Assembly (NCBI GenBank): GCA_040981125.1
Contig: JANRMQ010000008.1
Coordinates: 62,001-126,000 of the forward strand
Direction of reading: 5' to 3'
DNA from: DASSBQ01 sp040981125
GTDB taxonomy: Bacteria > Nitrospirota > Nitrospiria > Nitrospirales > Nitrospiraceae
DNA: 64,000 nucleotides
The notes under the pieces were generated by a model. The model had not been told where the DNA came from. It did no database searches and saw only the letters and a program-made list of their open reading frames with translations. Of the stretch, positions 50,757 through 60,614 are shown in pieces. The position numbers and the translations under genes were made by a program. Every line of letters begins with the position of its first letter. Position 1 is the first letter of the stretch.

Positions 50757-52978
50757 TCGGATCGATAGTGCCCTGATTCGCAGGTCTGCTGACGCAACTC
50801 ATCAGCTTTTGTTTTCCCACGAGTCCTGAGATTGCGGTACATGGCGAGAGCCCACAACGGGAAGTACTGGCAATACCAATGGTAGCGAAGATAAAACACG
50901 CGCGGAAATCCGGTGCCGGTATGGCGGACTTCCTCCCACGATCCCTCCGTGTTCTGATGGCGCAGCAGATAATGGATGCCGCGTGCCAGACTAAATGAAT
51001 CGCATACCCCCGCGGACATCAGCGCGAGCAGCGCCCAGGCGGTCTGCGACGGCGTGCTCTCACCCTTGCCGCTGTGCGCGAGATCGCCATAGGAAAGACA
51101 CGATTCCCCCCATCCTCCATCCTGGTTCTGCTTGGATTCGAGCCAGTGCACCGCCTTCCGAATGTACGGGGACGACGGGTCTTCACCGATCGCGCGAAGC
51201 CCCGCAAGCACGGACCAGGTTCCGTAAATATAGTTGACGCCCCAACGTCCATACCAACTTCCGTCTTCTTCCTGATCCTGCTTGAGAAATGCCAGGGCCG
51301 GCGCCACCGCCGGATGCCGGTAATCGTATCCCAGTGTGGCGAGCATTTCGAGGCATCGACCGGCCAAATCAGCCGTGCTCGGGTCCAGCAGGGCTCGATG
51401 ATCGGCGAACGGAATATAATTAAACACGATGCGATTGTTGTCTTTGTCGTACGCACCCCATCCACCGTCGGATCCTTGCATGGCGACGACCCACCGGCAT
51501 CCGCGGGCAATGGCGGATTTCAAGGCCGTGTCATCTTGCATGCGGACCTTGGCCAGCGCCATGAGCACGACCGCCGAGTCGTCCACATCCGGATAGGCCT
51601 CATTCTCAAATTGAAAATACCAGCCGCCCGGTTCGGCGGCGGGCGATGAGATCTTCCAATCACCGACCGTCGTCGTCTGTTTGGAGAGGAGCCATGAAGC
51701 ACTTTTCAGCAATGCCGGATGATCCGGCGGCATTCCCGCCTCAATCAATGCATTGATCAACAGCGACGTATCCCAGATCGGCGATACACAGGGTTGGAGA
51801 TGCATCGCCTCAACCCGCTGTCCGTTTTCATACACCGTATCATGCACTTCGAGTTCTTCGATTTCACGCAATGCCTTGAGCACCAAGGGATCGTCCGCCT
51901 TATAACCCAGGCACAGGAGCGCCATCACCGAGTTGGCCATGGCCGGATAGATTGCGCCGAGCCCGCCCGTTCCCTTGAGCCGCTCGATCATCCATTGCGC
52001 CGCCTTCTCAAGCGCATGCTTGCGCACCGAAGCGACCGGTGTTCGATCATAAATCTTCAACAGCGCATCGAGGTTGATGAAGAAATTGCGAGGCGTGAAC
52101 CAGGCCCGGTCCTTCTGGAACGGCGGGACCGCGCGATAATTGATCCGCTCCGGCGGCACGGTGTACAGCTCCCTGATGCCCTGTTCATCCGGAATACGGC
52201 ACAGCGGCCGATGCGCAAAGACGATCAGCAACGGAATCAGGACCGCTCGAGACCAATAGGAAATGGCATAGATGCTGAAGTAGAACCGTTTCGGCAACAG
52301 CATGATCTCCGGCGGCATACTCGGCACACCACGCCAATCGTATTGTCCGAACAAGGCCAAGGCGATCTTCGTAAAGACGTTCGCGGCTACGACGCCGCCC
52401 TTTCCCAGGATGCATTGCTTGGCCTTGATCATGAACGGTTCGTCGGCGGACACGCCCGACAATTTCAAGGCGAAATAGGCCTTGACCGACGCGCTGATTT
52501 CAGAAGGGCCGCCATAGTAAATGGGCCATCCGCCGTCGGACAGCTGCGCGGATTTCAGATATCGGACGGCTTTCCGCTCCAGTTCGGGATCAACCCGGTC
52601 CATGAAGCGGCGCAGCATCAAGTACTCGGATGTCAATGTCGTATCGGCTTCCAGCTCCGCCACCCAGTAGCCTTCGGCCTGATTTTGTCGAGCCAGGAAC
52701 CAGGCTTGGCTTTTATGGATCGCTTCGTCAATCGCATCGAGCTGTCCGCTGTGACTCGCGGAGCGGCGCGACGGCGCGTCGGTTTGCGGGGAGGGAACGG
52801 ATGTACCGGACGCCCAAATCAGCCGCGGCGCCGCGAATCCGCTCGCCGCCATGATTCGGTTGGACACCGACATCAGCGGGCTATCGGACAGACGATTCAT
52901 CAAGGTTTTGATCAGCCGCATAATATTGTTCCGTGATTCAGACGAGGGCGGCAGGAGAGATGATCGAGACTGCTCCAT
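50753..52978 (-). CDS. shc: Squalene-hopene cyclase
   Basis: Cyclises squalene to hopene/hopanol at the inner membrane. The 741-residue protein has the catalytic DxDD motif as DVDD at 464-467, many QW repeats (QDGGWGES, QGSDGGWGAYD, QEEDGSWYGRWG, QNTEGSWEE), and the two alpha-barrel domains expected. About 90 residues precede the conserved start (IHKSQAWFLARQNQAEGYW). It opens an operon with a strong promoter at 53029-53057 and overlaps hpnG by ATGA. Identification is firm. Confidence 0.97.
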   Translation of the reverse strand: MEQSRSSLLPPSSESRNNIMRLIKTLMNRLSDSPLMSVSNRIMAASGFAAPRLIWASGTSVPSPQTDAPSRRSASHSGQLDAIDEAIHKSQAWFLARQNQAEGYWVAELEADTTLTSEYLMLRRFMDRVDPELERKAVRYLKSAQLSDGGWPIYYGGPSEISASVKAYFALKLSGVSADEPFMIKAKQCILGKGGVVAANVFTKIALALFGQYDWRGVPSMPPEIMLLPKRFYFSIYAISYWSRAVLIPLLIVFAHRPLCRIPDEQGIRELYTVPPERINYRAVPPFQKDRAWFTPRNFFINLDALLKIYDRTPVASVRKHALEKAAQWMIERLKGTGGLGAIYPAMANSVMALLCLGYKADDPLVLKALREIEELEVHDTVYENGQRVEAMHLQPCVSPIWDTSLLINALIEAGMPPDHPALLKSASWLLSKQTTTVGDWKISSPAAEPGGWYFQFENEAYPDVDDSAVVLMALAKVRMQDDTALKSAIARGCRWVVAMQGSDGGWGAYDKDNNRIVFNYIPFADHRALLDPSTADLAGRCLEMLATLGYDYRHPAVAPALAFLKQDQEEDGSWYGRWGVNYIYGTWSVLAGLRAIGEDPSSPYIRKAVHWLESKQNQDGGWGESCLSYGDLAHSGKGESTPSQTAWALLALMSAGVCDSFSLARGIHYLLRHQNTEGSWEEVRHTGTGFPRVFYLRYHWYCQYFPLWALAMYRNLRTRGKTKADELRQQTCESGHYRSE

Positions 52979-53028
52979 CAGCCTCTATGCAACAGACCTG
53001 GTATTCTCACATCCCACATTCTTGAGGG

Positions 53029-53057
53029 CTTATAACAGACGAGGGTGGTCAAGTCAA
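53029..53057 (-). promoter_or_regulatory. Promoter of the hopanoid/Mla operon
   Basis: On the minus strand TTGACT (53052-53057), a 17-nt spacer and TATAAG (53029-53034); each hexamer has one mismatch. The transcript would start about 45 nt before the squalene-hopene cyclase ATG. Confidence 0.7.
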
Positions 53058-53107
53058 GCAACCGGCAAGGTAAGCTCTCTAAAGTACTCGGGTTTTTCGC
53101 CCGCCCG

Positions 53108-56100
53108 CTAAGCAGGTTGGAGGTCCGCGAGCTTCACCGAAATCAGTTTCGAGACCCCCGGATCTTCCATTGTCACGCCGAATAATGAATCGGCCATGGC
53201 CATCGTTCGCTTGTTGTGCGTGATGACGAGGAACTGCGCTCCGCTCGACAGTTCGCGGAGCACGGTGGTGAATCGCCCGATATTCTCTTCATCCAACGGC
53301 GCGTCGATCTCGTCCAAAATACAGAAGGGTGTAGGACGAATCAAAAAACTGGCGAACAGGAGCGCCATGGCGGTAAGGGTCTTCTCTCCGCCCGAGAGCA
53401 TCGTGATGCTCTTGAGCCGCTTGCCCGGGGGTTGCGCCACGATATCCACGCCCGGTTCGCCGGCCGATCCTTGCTCGGCTCCCTCTTCCTGCTGCTCTTC
53501 GACGAGCTGTAGTTCGGCGCGGCCGCCGGGAAAAAACTGCGTGAAGACTTCGCCGAACTTCTGCTGCAGCTCATTGAACGTGGAGATGAACATTTCTTTC
53601 GTCGTCCGATTGATGCGCTGGATAATCTCCTTCAATGACGCGATGGAATTCGACAGATCCTGCTCCTGCGCCGTCAGGAACCCGTACCGTTCCTCCAACT
53701 CCCGATGCTCTTCGATCGCCGCCAAGTTGATCGCCCCCATGCGATCCAGTCGCTCGCGAACCTTGCGCAATTGCTCTCGCAATTCGTCCGTGGCCGTGTC
53801 CGCAAAGCGCTGCGCCTCCTCCGCCGCCGGCGCGCCGGCATCGTCCTCCGTTTGGACGGGAACCGGCCCGCCCGCCAACCGCGCCGTATCCATCTGGTAG
53901 GTGCCCGTCAGTGTGCCTTCCAGGGTCGAGAGGTGCGTTTTGATTTCCGCACGCCGTACCTCCACCGCCATCCGGCTGTCCCGGATCGCCGACAGCGCAT
54001 GGCGCGCCTCCGCCAACGCCTGTTCCAGTTTGTGGATCAGGGCCATCTCGTCGGCTTGTCGCTCCTGCGCCCCAACGAGGTCCGACTTGATGCGATGAAC
54101 CGTCACGCCGTATTCCTGGCACAGCGAATCCTGCCGAGCCGATTCCCGGCGGCTTTCTTCGATCGCGGCCGTCAGCGTGGCCAACTGGTCCTCCAGCGCC
54201 GCTACCCGGCTGCCCGCCGCCTGTTGCTCCTGAAGCAGTCGATCCAGGTCCGCGCGGCCGTGCTCGCGGCGGGACCGCAGGTTCTCCAGCGCCAAGCGGG
54301 CTTCGGTGTGTTCTTGCTGCCTGGCCGACATATCCCGTTCAATGTCGCCCAATCGGGCCCGCGCTTGCATCAATATCGTTTCCTGGCCGCTTTTTTCGCC
54401 GATCCATTGGGCCAATTGCGCGCGGCCCGACTTCAGATCCTGCTCCAAGCGAAGCCGCTCCTGCCCGCACGCCCTCAGATCATCGGCCAACAGGTCGGCG
54501 CGCCGTTTCAATTCGACGCGCTGATGATCCACGCCCGTTTCATCCTTTTGAACGGAAAGTTCCAGCAGTTCCGCTTCACGAAGCGCTTGCGCCGTATGCC
54601 GTTCCTCCTCGCGCAACGTCGCCGCCCGGACGACGGATTCTTCGCGCAGGCGCTTGCTCTCTTGGAGCGCCACGCGCAACGCATCCCGCTGAGCCTCCAA
54701 GTCGAGCACCTCGCGGCGGCGTTGAAGCAGTCCCTCGCTTTCACTGCTCGACCCGCCGGTTATCACGCCGGCCGCATCGACGATCTCTCCGGACAAGGTC
54801 ACCAAAGTCGGGCCGTCCGGCGCCGCCCACTGGTGGCGCTCCCATAACGAGAGGGCGACATCCAGCCGATCGACGAGCACGACGCCCTCAAAGAAATAAG
54901 GCACCGCCGCAGAAGATCCGTCGCGGGTTCGAATCAGATCGACGGCGCGGCCAACGACACCGGCTTCCTGCGCAATCCCGCTCCACCAGGTTTGGCTTCC
55001 CTCGCTCCGTTGTTCGTTCCACCGGAGTTGTCGGGGAATGAACGACCCCCGCCTCAATTCGTGGCCCTTTAGAAATTCAACTGCGCGGCAGGCGGCGGCC
55101 GGCTCATCGACAAGCCAGCCTCTGACGCGCTCGCCGAGAATCGCTTCGACGGCGCGGTCAAGACCGGGGGGAATCTCCAGCCATTCGGCCACTGCGTCCT
55201 GCACGCCCTCGCACGCGCGCAGGGCCGTTCCTTCTTCCTGCCCTTCGCGGCCATACCCCATTTCTTCGCGCACGACGGCCTGGATCGCCTGCAACCGGGA
55301 ATCAGTGGCGGCCAAGTCGGCCGATTGCCCTGTAACTTGTTGTTCCAGTTGACCGATGCATGCCGTCGTCTCCTCGAGCGCCGCGTGGATTTCTTTCCGC
55401 CGATCGGTGAGCGACGTAATTCGCTCCCTCACTTCGATCCGCTGGCTGACCAGCGCTTCCTGCTGATCGCCCAGCGCGACCAAGACCCGTTCCAATTCGT
55501 CCCGTTCATGAGCCGCCCGCTCTTCCCGCCGGGCTGTTTCTTCCAGCCGCGTCGCCATTTGACCGAGGCCCTGCTCGGTATTCGCCACGAGGACGGTCAG
55601 ATTCAAGATATCGTGGCGCCCCCGCTCCTCCTCCGCTACCGCGGCCGCCCGCTGTGACGCCAGCGCCTGCACCGCCCGATCAAGCGTCGTGAACTGCTGT
55701 TCCTGCCCCGCCGTTTCCTCGTCGATCTGTGCCAACTTGGCTCGAAGATCTTCCACTTCTCGATTCGCCTGCTCCTGCTCTTCGGCCAGGCGGGTCACCT
55801 CGTGCGACGCCTGCGTTCGCTGCTGATCGAACAATTCGGTCCTGCTCCGTTCCAGTTGGCCGGCGGCCAGGGCTTGCGCCTGTTGCTGTTCGGCCTGCCC
55901 CAATTCTTCCCGCACCCGGCCGATCACTTCACCCATGTCTGTAATACGGAGACGGGCCTCCTCGTGTTCGCCGTCCAGACGGGCTTGCTCGGCCGATCGC
56001 TGCGCTTCCTGCGTTTCGAGCCCCTCCGCCTCGGTGTCCACCTCATCCAGTCCCGCGCGGTACAGGCGATAGTCTCTGGTCAACAGCTCGATTTCCACGG

Positions 56101-56797
56101 TGCGCGCTTCCTGCTGCAAGGTTTGAAACGACCGGGCCTGCCGCGCCTGCCGCTCCAGGGAATTCAACTGCTTTTTCACCTCGACAATGATGTCGCGGAC
56201 GCGCAACAGGTTCTGCTGGGTTGCGTCAAGTTTGCGCAACGCTTCGGCTTTTTGCTTCTTGTAACGGACGATGCCGGCGGTCTCCTCGATCAATTCACGC
56301 CGGTCCAGCGGCGAGGCATTGAGAATTTGATCGATGCGACCCTGCTCAATCACCGTATGGCCCTTGGTTCCGGCCCTGGTTTCGATCAACACGCTTCGAA
56401 TATCCTTGAGCCTGCAGGCTGTCTTATTGATAAGGTATTCGCTGTCCCCATTTCGGTACAGCCGTCTCGTAATCATGAGTTCCTGATACTCTCCCAGCTG
56501 GCTCGGCATGCCGGCCACGACGTCCAATCTCAAATCGGCGAGCCCTCCGATGATCAGGGACACTTCCGACATCCCCAATGGCTTGCGCAACTCAGTCCCA
56601 TTAAAGATGACGTCTTCCATTCGCTCGCTGCGCAGGGTCTTCGTACTTTGTTCCCCCAGGACCCAGAGAATGGCGTCGACCACATTGCTTTTGCCGCTGC
56701 CGTTCGGACCTACGATCGCCGTAATGCCCTGGGGAAATTGGATCTTCGCCTCGGCAAAGGACTTAAAACCGAGTATGTCCAATGACTTTAGATACAC
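53108..56797 (-). CDS. smc: SMC chromosome-condensation ATPase
   Basis: A 1229-residue structural maintenance of chromosomes protein. The N-terminal head has Walker A GPNGSGKS (30-37), followed by a long coiled coil, a hinge around 510-650, a return coiled coil, and the C-terminal head with signature LSGGEKTLTAMALLFASF and Walker B FCILDEIDAPLDE. It compacts and segregates the chromosome. It is slightly longer than the Bacillus protein (about 1186), the excess lying in a Gln/Glu-rich insert before the C-terminal signature motif (EEQQEEGAEQGSAGEPG). No scpA/scpB nearby. Confidence 0.97.
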   Translation of the reverse strand: MYLKSLDILGFKSFAEAKIQFPQGITAIVGPNGSGKSNVVDAILWVLGEQSTKTLRSERMEDVIFNGTELRKPLGMSEVSLIIGGLADLRLDVVAGMPSQLGEYQELMITRRLYRNGDSEYLINKTACRLKDIRSVLIETRAGTKGHTVIEQGRIDQILNASPLDRRELIEETAGIVRYKKQKAEALRKLDATQQNLLRVRDIIVEVKKQLNSLERQARQARSFQTLQQEARTVEIELLTRDYRLYRAGLDEVDTEAEGLETQEAQRSAEQARLDGEHEEARLRITDMGEVIGRVREELGQAEQQQAQALAAGQLERSRTELFDQQRTQASHEVTRLAEEQEQANREVEDLRAKLAQIDEETAGQEQQFTTLDRAVQALASQRAAAVAEEERGRHDILNLTVLVANTEQGLGQMATRLEETARREERAAHERDELERVLVALGDQQEALVSQRIEVRERITSLTDRRKEIHAALEETTACIGQLEQQVTGQSADLAATDSRLQAIQAVVREEMGYGREGQEEGTALRACEGVQDAVAEWLEIPPGLDRAVEAILGERVRGWLVDEPAAACRAVEFLKGHELRRGSFIPRQLRWNEQRSEGSQTWWSGIAQEAGVVGRAVDLIRTRDGSSAAVPYFFEGVVLVDRLDVALSLWERHQWAAPDGPTLVTLSGEIVDAAGVITGGSSSESEGLLQRRREVLDLEAQRDALRVALQESKRLREESVVRAATLREEERHTAQALREAELLELSVQKDETGVDHQRVELKRRADLLADDLRACGQERLRLEQDLKSGRAQLAQWIGEKSGQETILMQARARLGDIERDMSARQQEHTEARLALENLRSRREHGRADLDRLLQEQQAAGSRVAALEDQLATLTAAIEESRRESARQDSLCQEYGVTVHRIKSDLVGAQERQADEMALIHKLEQALAEARHALSAIRDSRMAVEVRRAEIKTHLSTLEGTLTGTYQMDTARLAGGPVPVQTEDDAGAPAAEEAQRFADTATDELREQLRKVRERLDRMGAINLAAIEEHRELEERYGFLTAQEQDLSNSIASLKEIIQRINRTTKEMFISTFNELQQKFGEVFTQFFPGGRAELQLVEEQQEEGAEQGSAGEPGVDIVAQPPGKRLKSITMLSGGEKTLTAMALLFASFLIRPTPFCILDEIDAPLDEENIGRFTTVLRELSSGAQFLVITHNKRTMAMADSLFGVTMEDPGVSKLISVKLADLQPA

Positions 56798-56891
56798 GAG
56801 CCACCTCCAAGGATGAGACGAGTTGGGAGAGGACCGACGGCGGGGCCACTTCTAGCATAGAGCCTGTTCGAAAGCAAAGAAAAATACCGGG

Positions 56892-56922
56892 TATAGGGGA
56901 TAATTACAACCCATCCCCTATA
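56892..56922. terminator. 10-bp perfect inverted repeat between ispH and smc
   Basis: TATAGGGGAT, an 11-nt loop and ATCCCCTATA form a perfect stem. On the minus strand it is followed by TATTTTTCTTT, so it could terminate ispH transcription. Its position about 95 nt upstream of the smc start also allows an operator role. Confidence 0.55.
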
Positions 56923-56956
56923 TATGGAGGAAACGCCTAGGGGGAAAGAACCCGAT

Positions 56957-57919
56957 TCAGGAGGTTGGAGCCGCGGCGCGGGATGCCGACTCGATCGTGA
57001 CGAGTTCCTTGGGAAGGAGGAATTCCACATCCTCTTCGACTACGGTCAAATCTTCGACCTCCTCGCAAGACCCCAACTCCTTGAGATAGCCCACGACTTC
57101 GGTGACCAGGACCTCGGGCGCCGAGGCGCCGGCCGTGATCCCGACCGCTCGCGCACGGGTCAGCCAGGCGGGATTGATGTCGGCGGCGGAATCAATGAGA
57201 TAGGAGGGAATGCCGCAATGCTCGCCGAGTTCGCGCAGCCGATTTGAATTGGAACTGTTGGGCGACCCGATGACCAGAATGACATCGACCAATTTCGACA
57301 AGGTCTTGACCGCATTCTGCCGATTTTGAGTCGCGTAGCAGATATCCTCCTGATGCGGACCTTTGATATTCGGAAATCGCCGGTGCAATGCGCCGACGAT
57401 ATCTCGGCATTCGTCCACGCTGAGCGTCGTCTGCGTGACATAGGAAAGGTTGGGCGTTTTGCCCACTTGCAGTTTTTCCACGTCCTCCACCGAAGACACC
57501 AGATGGAACTTATCAGGGATCTGCCCCAAGGTCCCGATCACTTCCGGGTGCCCGGCGTGGCCGATCAGGATGAGTTCGTACCCTTGCGTATAGTCTCGAT
57601 TGACTTCGTTATGGACTTTGATGACGAGGGGGCAGGTCGCATCGATGACGTGCAGCCGGCGGCTTTGCGCTTCTTCCCAGACCGACTTGGCGACGCCATG
57701 GGCGCTGAATATCACGACCGAGCCTTCCGGCACTTCGTTCAGCTCTTCCACGAAGACGGCGCCCTTCTGGCGCAAGGAGTTGACGACATGCCGGCTGTGG
57801 ACGATCTCATGCCGGACATAGATGGGCGCTCCGTATTTCTTCAGCGACAAATCAACGATATCGATGGCACGGTCGACTCCCGCACAGAAACCTCGAGGGT
57901 TGGCCAGATAGATTTTCAT
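56957..57919 (-). CDS. ispH: IspH, 4-hydroxy-3-methylbut-2-enyl diphosphate reductase
   Basis: Last enzyme of the methylerythritol phosphate pathway, a 4Fe-4S reductase giving IPP and DMAPP. From the ATG at 57919 (GGAG 12 nt before) the product begins MKIYLANPRGFCAGVDRAI, the family's N-terminal Cys motif. The other cluster ligands (IDATCPLV; PNSSNSNRL with nearby CG) and the catalytic TQTT motif are present. Length about 320 residues is normal. It is divergent from phoB with a 156-nt shared upstream region. Confidence 0.97.
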   Translation of the reverse strand: MKIYLANPRGFCAGVDRAIDIVDLSLKKYGAPIYVRHEIVHSRHVVNSLRQKGAVFVEELNEVPEGSVVIFSAHGVAKSVWEEAQSRRLHVIDATCPLVIKVHNEVNRDYTQGYELILIGHAGHPEVIGTLGQIPDKFHLVSSVEDVEKLQVGKTPNLSYVTQTTLSVDECRDIVGALHRRFPNIKGPHQEDICYATQNRQNAVKTLSKLVDVILVIGSPNSSNSNRLRELGEHCGIPSYLIDSAADINPAWLTRARAVGITAGASAPEVLVTEVVGYLKELGSCEEVEDLTVVEEDVEFLLPKELVTIESASRAAAPTS

Positions 57920-58075
57920 GGATCGTAGATCTCCTACCGTCGTGCCTTGAAAGCGGCTGCAGCGTTTCACCTTACGTCAGAGCCGCCCTTCTCGTCAACA
58001 GATACATCCTCTCATCCTCTCCGCTGTTCCCCACCGGGGTTGAGCCCTCCGCCCCCGCTATGCCACAATCGCGCC

Positions 58076-58786
58076 ATGTCACGGATCGCGAATAAGAAAA
58101 TCCTGATCGTGGAGGATGAGGCGGACATTCTCCACCTCGTGAGCCTCTATTTGGAGAAGGAAGGATTCCGCATCAGTACGGCCGGAACCGGCGTCCATGC
58201 GCTCAAGCTGGTGAAAGAAGAGCGGCCGGATTTGATCATCCTGGATTTAATGCTGCCGGAGATGGACGGCCTCGAGGTCTGCAAGAAAATACGACTGAAT
58301 CAAGACACGGCCATGATTCCGATTCTGATGCTGACCGCGAAAGCCGAGGAATCGGATACGGTGATCGGCTTGGAACTGGGCGCCGACGATTATGTCACCA
58401 AACCATTCAGCCCCAAGGCTTTGGTCGCGCGCGTGAAGGCCTTGCTTCGGCGAATGGACCGCAGCGCGAGCGAGACGCAGTCGGTCCACCAATACGGGCC
58501 TCTCGTGATCGACCTCTCGCGCCATGAAGTGCGGGTCCAGGATCGCGAGGTTCCGCTCACGGCCAAGGAGTTCGGCCTGCTGGAACATCTCGTGCGGAAC
58601 GTGGGCCGCGTATTGACGCGCGATGTCCTGTTGAACGCCGTGTGGGGCTATGACTATTACGGCACGACCAGGACCGTCGATGTCCATGTTCGACGGCTCA
58701 AACAAAAAATCCCGCTGCTCAACGACGCCATCGTCTCGGTCAAATCACTCGGGTACAAGCTCCGCGACTCCGACGCCTCTCCATGA
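58076..58786 (+). CDS. phoB: PhoB-like OmpR-family response regulator
   Basis: A 236-residue protein: receiver domain (ILIVEDEADILHLVSLY, phospho-acceptor Asp57 in LILDLMLPEMDG, LTAKA near 107) and a C-terminal winged helix (VPLTAKEFGLLEHLVRNVGRVLTRDVLLNAVWGYDYYGTTRTVDVHVRRLKQKI). I chose the ATG at 58076; the open frame begins 129 nt earlier but the extra residues are proline-rich and non-family. Overlaps the histidine kinase gene by ATGA. The nearby Pit system suggests a phosphate role. Confidence 0.95.
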   Translation: MSRIANKKILIVEDEADILHLVSLYLEKEGFRISTAGTGVHALKLVKEERPDLIILDLMLPEMDGLEVCKKIRLNQDTAMIPILMLTAKAEESDTVIGLELGADDYVTKPFSPKALVARVKALLRRMDRSASETQSVHQYGPLVIDLSRHEVRVQDREVPLTAKEFGLLEHLVRNVGRVLTRDVLLNAVWGYDYYGTTRTVDVHVRRLKQKIPLLNDAIVSVKSLGYKLRDSDASP

Positions 58787-60612
58787 ACCTTTCCATTCGC
58801 TGGAAGGTCGCACTCGGCACGCTGGCCGCCGTCATTCTCGGATTGGCGGTGGCCGGCTGGCTGACGATTCGTTCAGTCGAAGAATCGGAACTGAGGCGGG
58901 TGACCGACATGCTCGACGCCCGCGGCACTCTGATCGCGCATGCGCTGCGCCCCTTCTTCAATGAGGCCGGCATGCCGTCGGTCGCTTCCCCCGACCTGCA
59001 AGCCGCCGTCAAGGAACTCAGCGACAGGGCGCGCATCAGGGTGACGGTCGTCGCCGCCGACGGAACCGTCCTCGGCGACAGCTCGGTGACGGACGCCGAA
59101 CTCGCCCGCCTGGACAACCACCGATCACGCTCCGAGATCAGCCAGGCGTTGGCGTCAGGGCGCGGGGCCGACATTCGGGCCAGCCATACGACCGGCGAAC
59201 GGACCTTCTACGTCGCGCTGGCGATGGAGCAGCGGCCTGGAGAACCCGCTCCCATCGTGCGGGTCGGATATCCGCTCACGACCATGGAAGACCATATCCG
59301 CCACATTCAACAGGACCTGGCCGTGGCCTTCGGCATTGCGTTTCTGGCGGCCCTATTGTTGAGCATTGTCCTGGCCAGAAGCATTACCAGGCCGCTGGCC
59401 GAAATGACATCCGTCGCGCGACAACTGGCCGGCGGCACACCCGGCGTCCGCATTCGCATCGCTTCGCGCGACGAAGTCGGCTTTCTCGCCAAAACTCTCA
59501 ATCATATGACCGACGAGTTGGAATCCAAGATTAAAGAAGTCTCGGAGGATCGCGCGCAATTACTGGCCATGTTGAGCGCGATGATCGAAGGCATCATGGT
59601 GCTCGACTACCGCGGCGTGATTCTCCAGGTGAATCCCGCGCTCGAGCGCATGTTCTCGCTTGGCCGCTACGACTGGCGCGGCCGCCCCTACGGAGAAGTC
59701 ATTCGACACGAAGGGCTCAGCGAACTGGTGTCCAGGGTTTTGGAGACCCGGACCGGAGAAGGCAATGAAATTATTCTGTTTCCCAGCGGCCGCTGCTTAA
59801 GGATCGAAGCCTCCATGGCCGGCGGGCGGCTGGAAAACGAAGCCTGCGTCGTGCTGGTCTTTCACGACATGACCGAACTGCGGCGCCTTGAAAAGATCCG
59901 CAAGGATTTTGTCGCCAATGTGTCGCATGAACTGCGCACCCCGCTCACCTCCATCAAAGGCTATGTCGAAGCGCTGATCGACGGCGGAACGGACGACCCG
60001 GACACCGCCGCGCAGTTCCTCGACATCATCCTGCGGCAGAGCAACCGCCTGAATCTGATTCTCGACGATCTGCTGCAGTTGTCGCAAATTGAATCCGGAC
60101 AGGTGCTGCTGCGAAAAGACCCGGTCGATCTTCGGTCCGTGCTGGAGCGGACCGTCGCGTTCATCAAGCCGCTGGCCGACAAGAAACACCATACGGTCGG
60201 CGTGAGTTTACCCGATCAGGTTCCGCTCATCGCCGGCGACGAAGACCGCCTGGTCCAAGTCTTTATCAATCTCCTCGACAACGCGGTGAAGTACACCCCC
60301 GACGGGGGCGCGATCAGCGTCGATCTCCGATTGTCCTCCGGCCATCGGAAACCCGCGATCGAAGAAGGTCTTGAAGTGCATGTGTCGGATTCGGGGATCG
60401 GTATTCCCGAATCGGATCGCCCACGGGTCTTCGAGCGGTTTTACCGTGTCGATAAGGCTCGATCACGCGAATTGGGCGGCACCGGACTGGGACTGGCCAT
60501 CGTGAAACACATTGTGGAGGGTCATGGCGGGCTGGTTCGGGTGGAAGGCAATCAGCCGCGGGGCAGCCGCTTTATTGTAAATTTCCCGGTCACTAAGCCC
60601 GCGCCGGCCTAG
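58783..60612 (+). CDS. phoR: PhoR-like sensor histidine kinase
   Basis: A 609-residue membrane kinase: helix at about 8-27, periplasmic sensor of about 150 residues, helix at about 180-203, HAMP domain (ITRPLAEMTSVARQLAGG), PAS domain (MLSAMIEGIMVLDYRGVILQVN), phospho-acceptor His382 in FVANVSHELRTPLTS, and a catalytic domain with N box NLLDNAVKYTP and G boxes DSGIGIPE and GTGLGLAIVKHI. Unlike E. coli PhoR it has a substantial periplasmic part, as in Bacillus PhoR. Partner of the regulator upstream. Confidence 0.95.
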   Translation: MNLSIRWKVALGTLAAVILGLAVAGWLTIRSVEESELRRVTDMLDARGTLIAHALRPFFNEAGMPSVASPDLQAAVKELSDRARIRVTVVAADGTVLGDSSVTDAELARLDNHRSRSEISQALASGRGADIRASHTTGERTFYVALAMEQRPGEPAPIVRVGYPLTTMEDHIRHIQQDLAVAFGIAFLAALLLSIVLARSITRPLAEMTSVARQLAGGTPGVRIRIASRDEVGFLAKTLNHMTDELESKIKEVSEDRAQLLAMLSAMIEGIMVLDYRGVILQVNPALERMFSLGRYDWRGRPYGEVIRHEGLSELVSRVLETRTGEGNEIILFPSGRCLRIEASMAGGRLENEACVVLVFHDMTELRRLEKIRKDFVANVSHELRTPLTSIKGYVEALIDGGTDDPDTAAQFLDIILRQSNRLNLILDDLLQLSQIESGQVLLRKDPVDLRSVLERTVAFIKPLADKKHHTVGVSLPDQVPLIAGDEDRLVQVFINLLDNAVKYTPDGGAISVDLRLSSGHRKPAIEEGLEVHVSDSGIGIPESDRPRVFERFYRVDKARSRELGGTGLGLAIVKHIVEGHGGLVRVEGNQPRGSRFIVNFPVTKPAPA

Positions 60613-60614
60613 AC

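Noticed and set aside
57947..58075. N-terminal extension of the response regulator
   Set aside because: Pro/Ser-rich and outside the receiver fold; the ATG at 58076 starts the conserved domain.
57920..58075. Pho box upstream of phoB
   Set aside because: No pair of CTGTCA-like direct repeats at 11-nt spacing was found in the divergent region.
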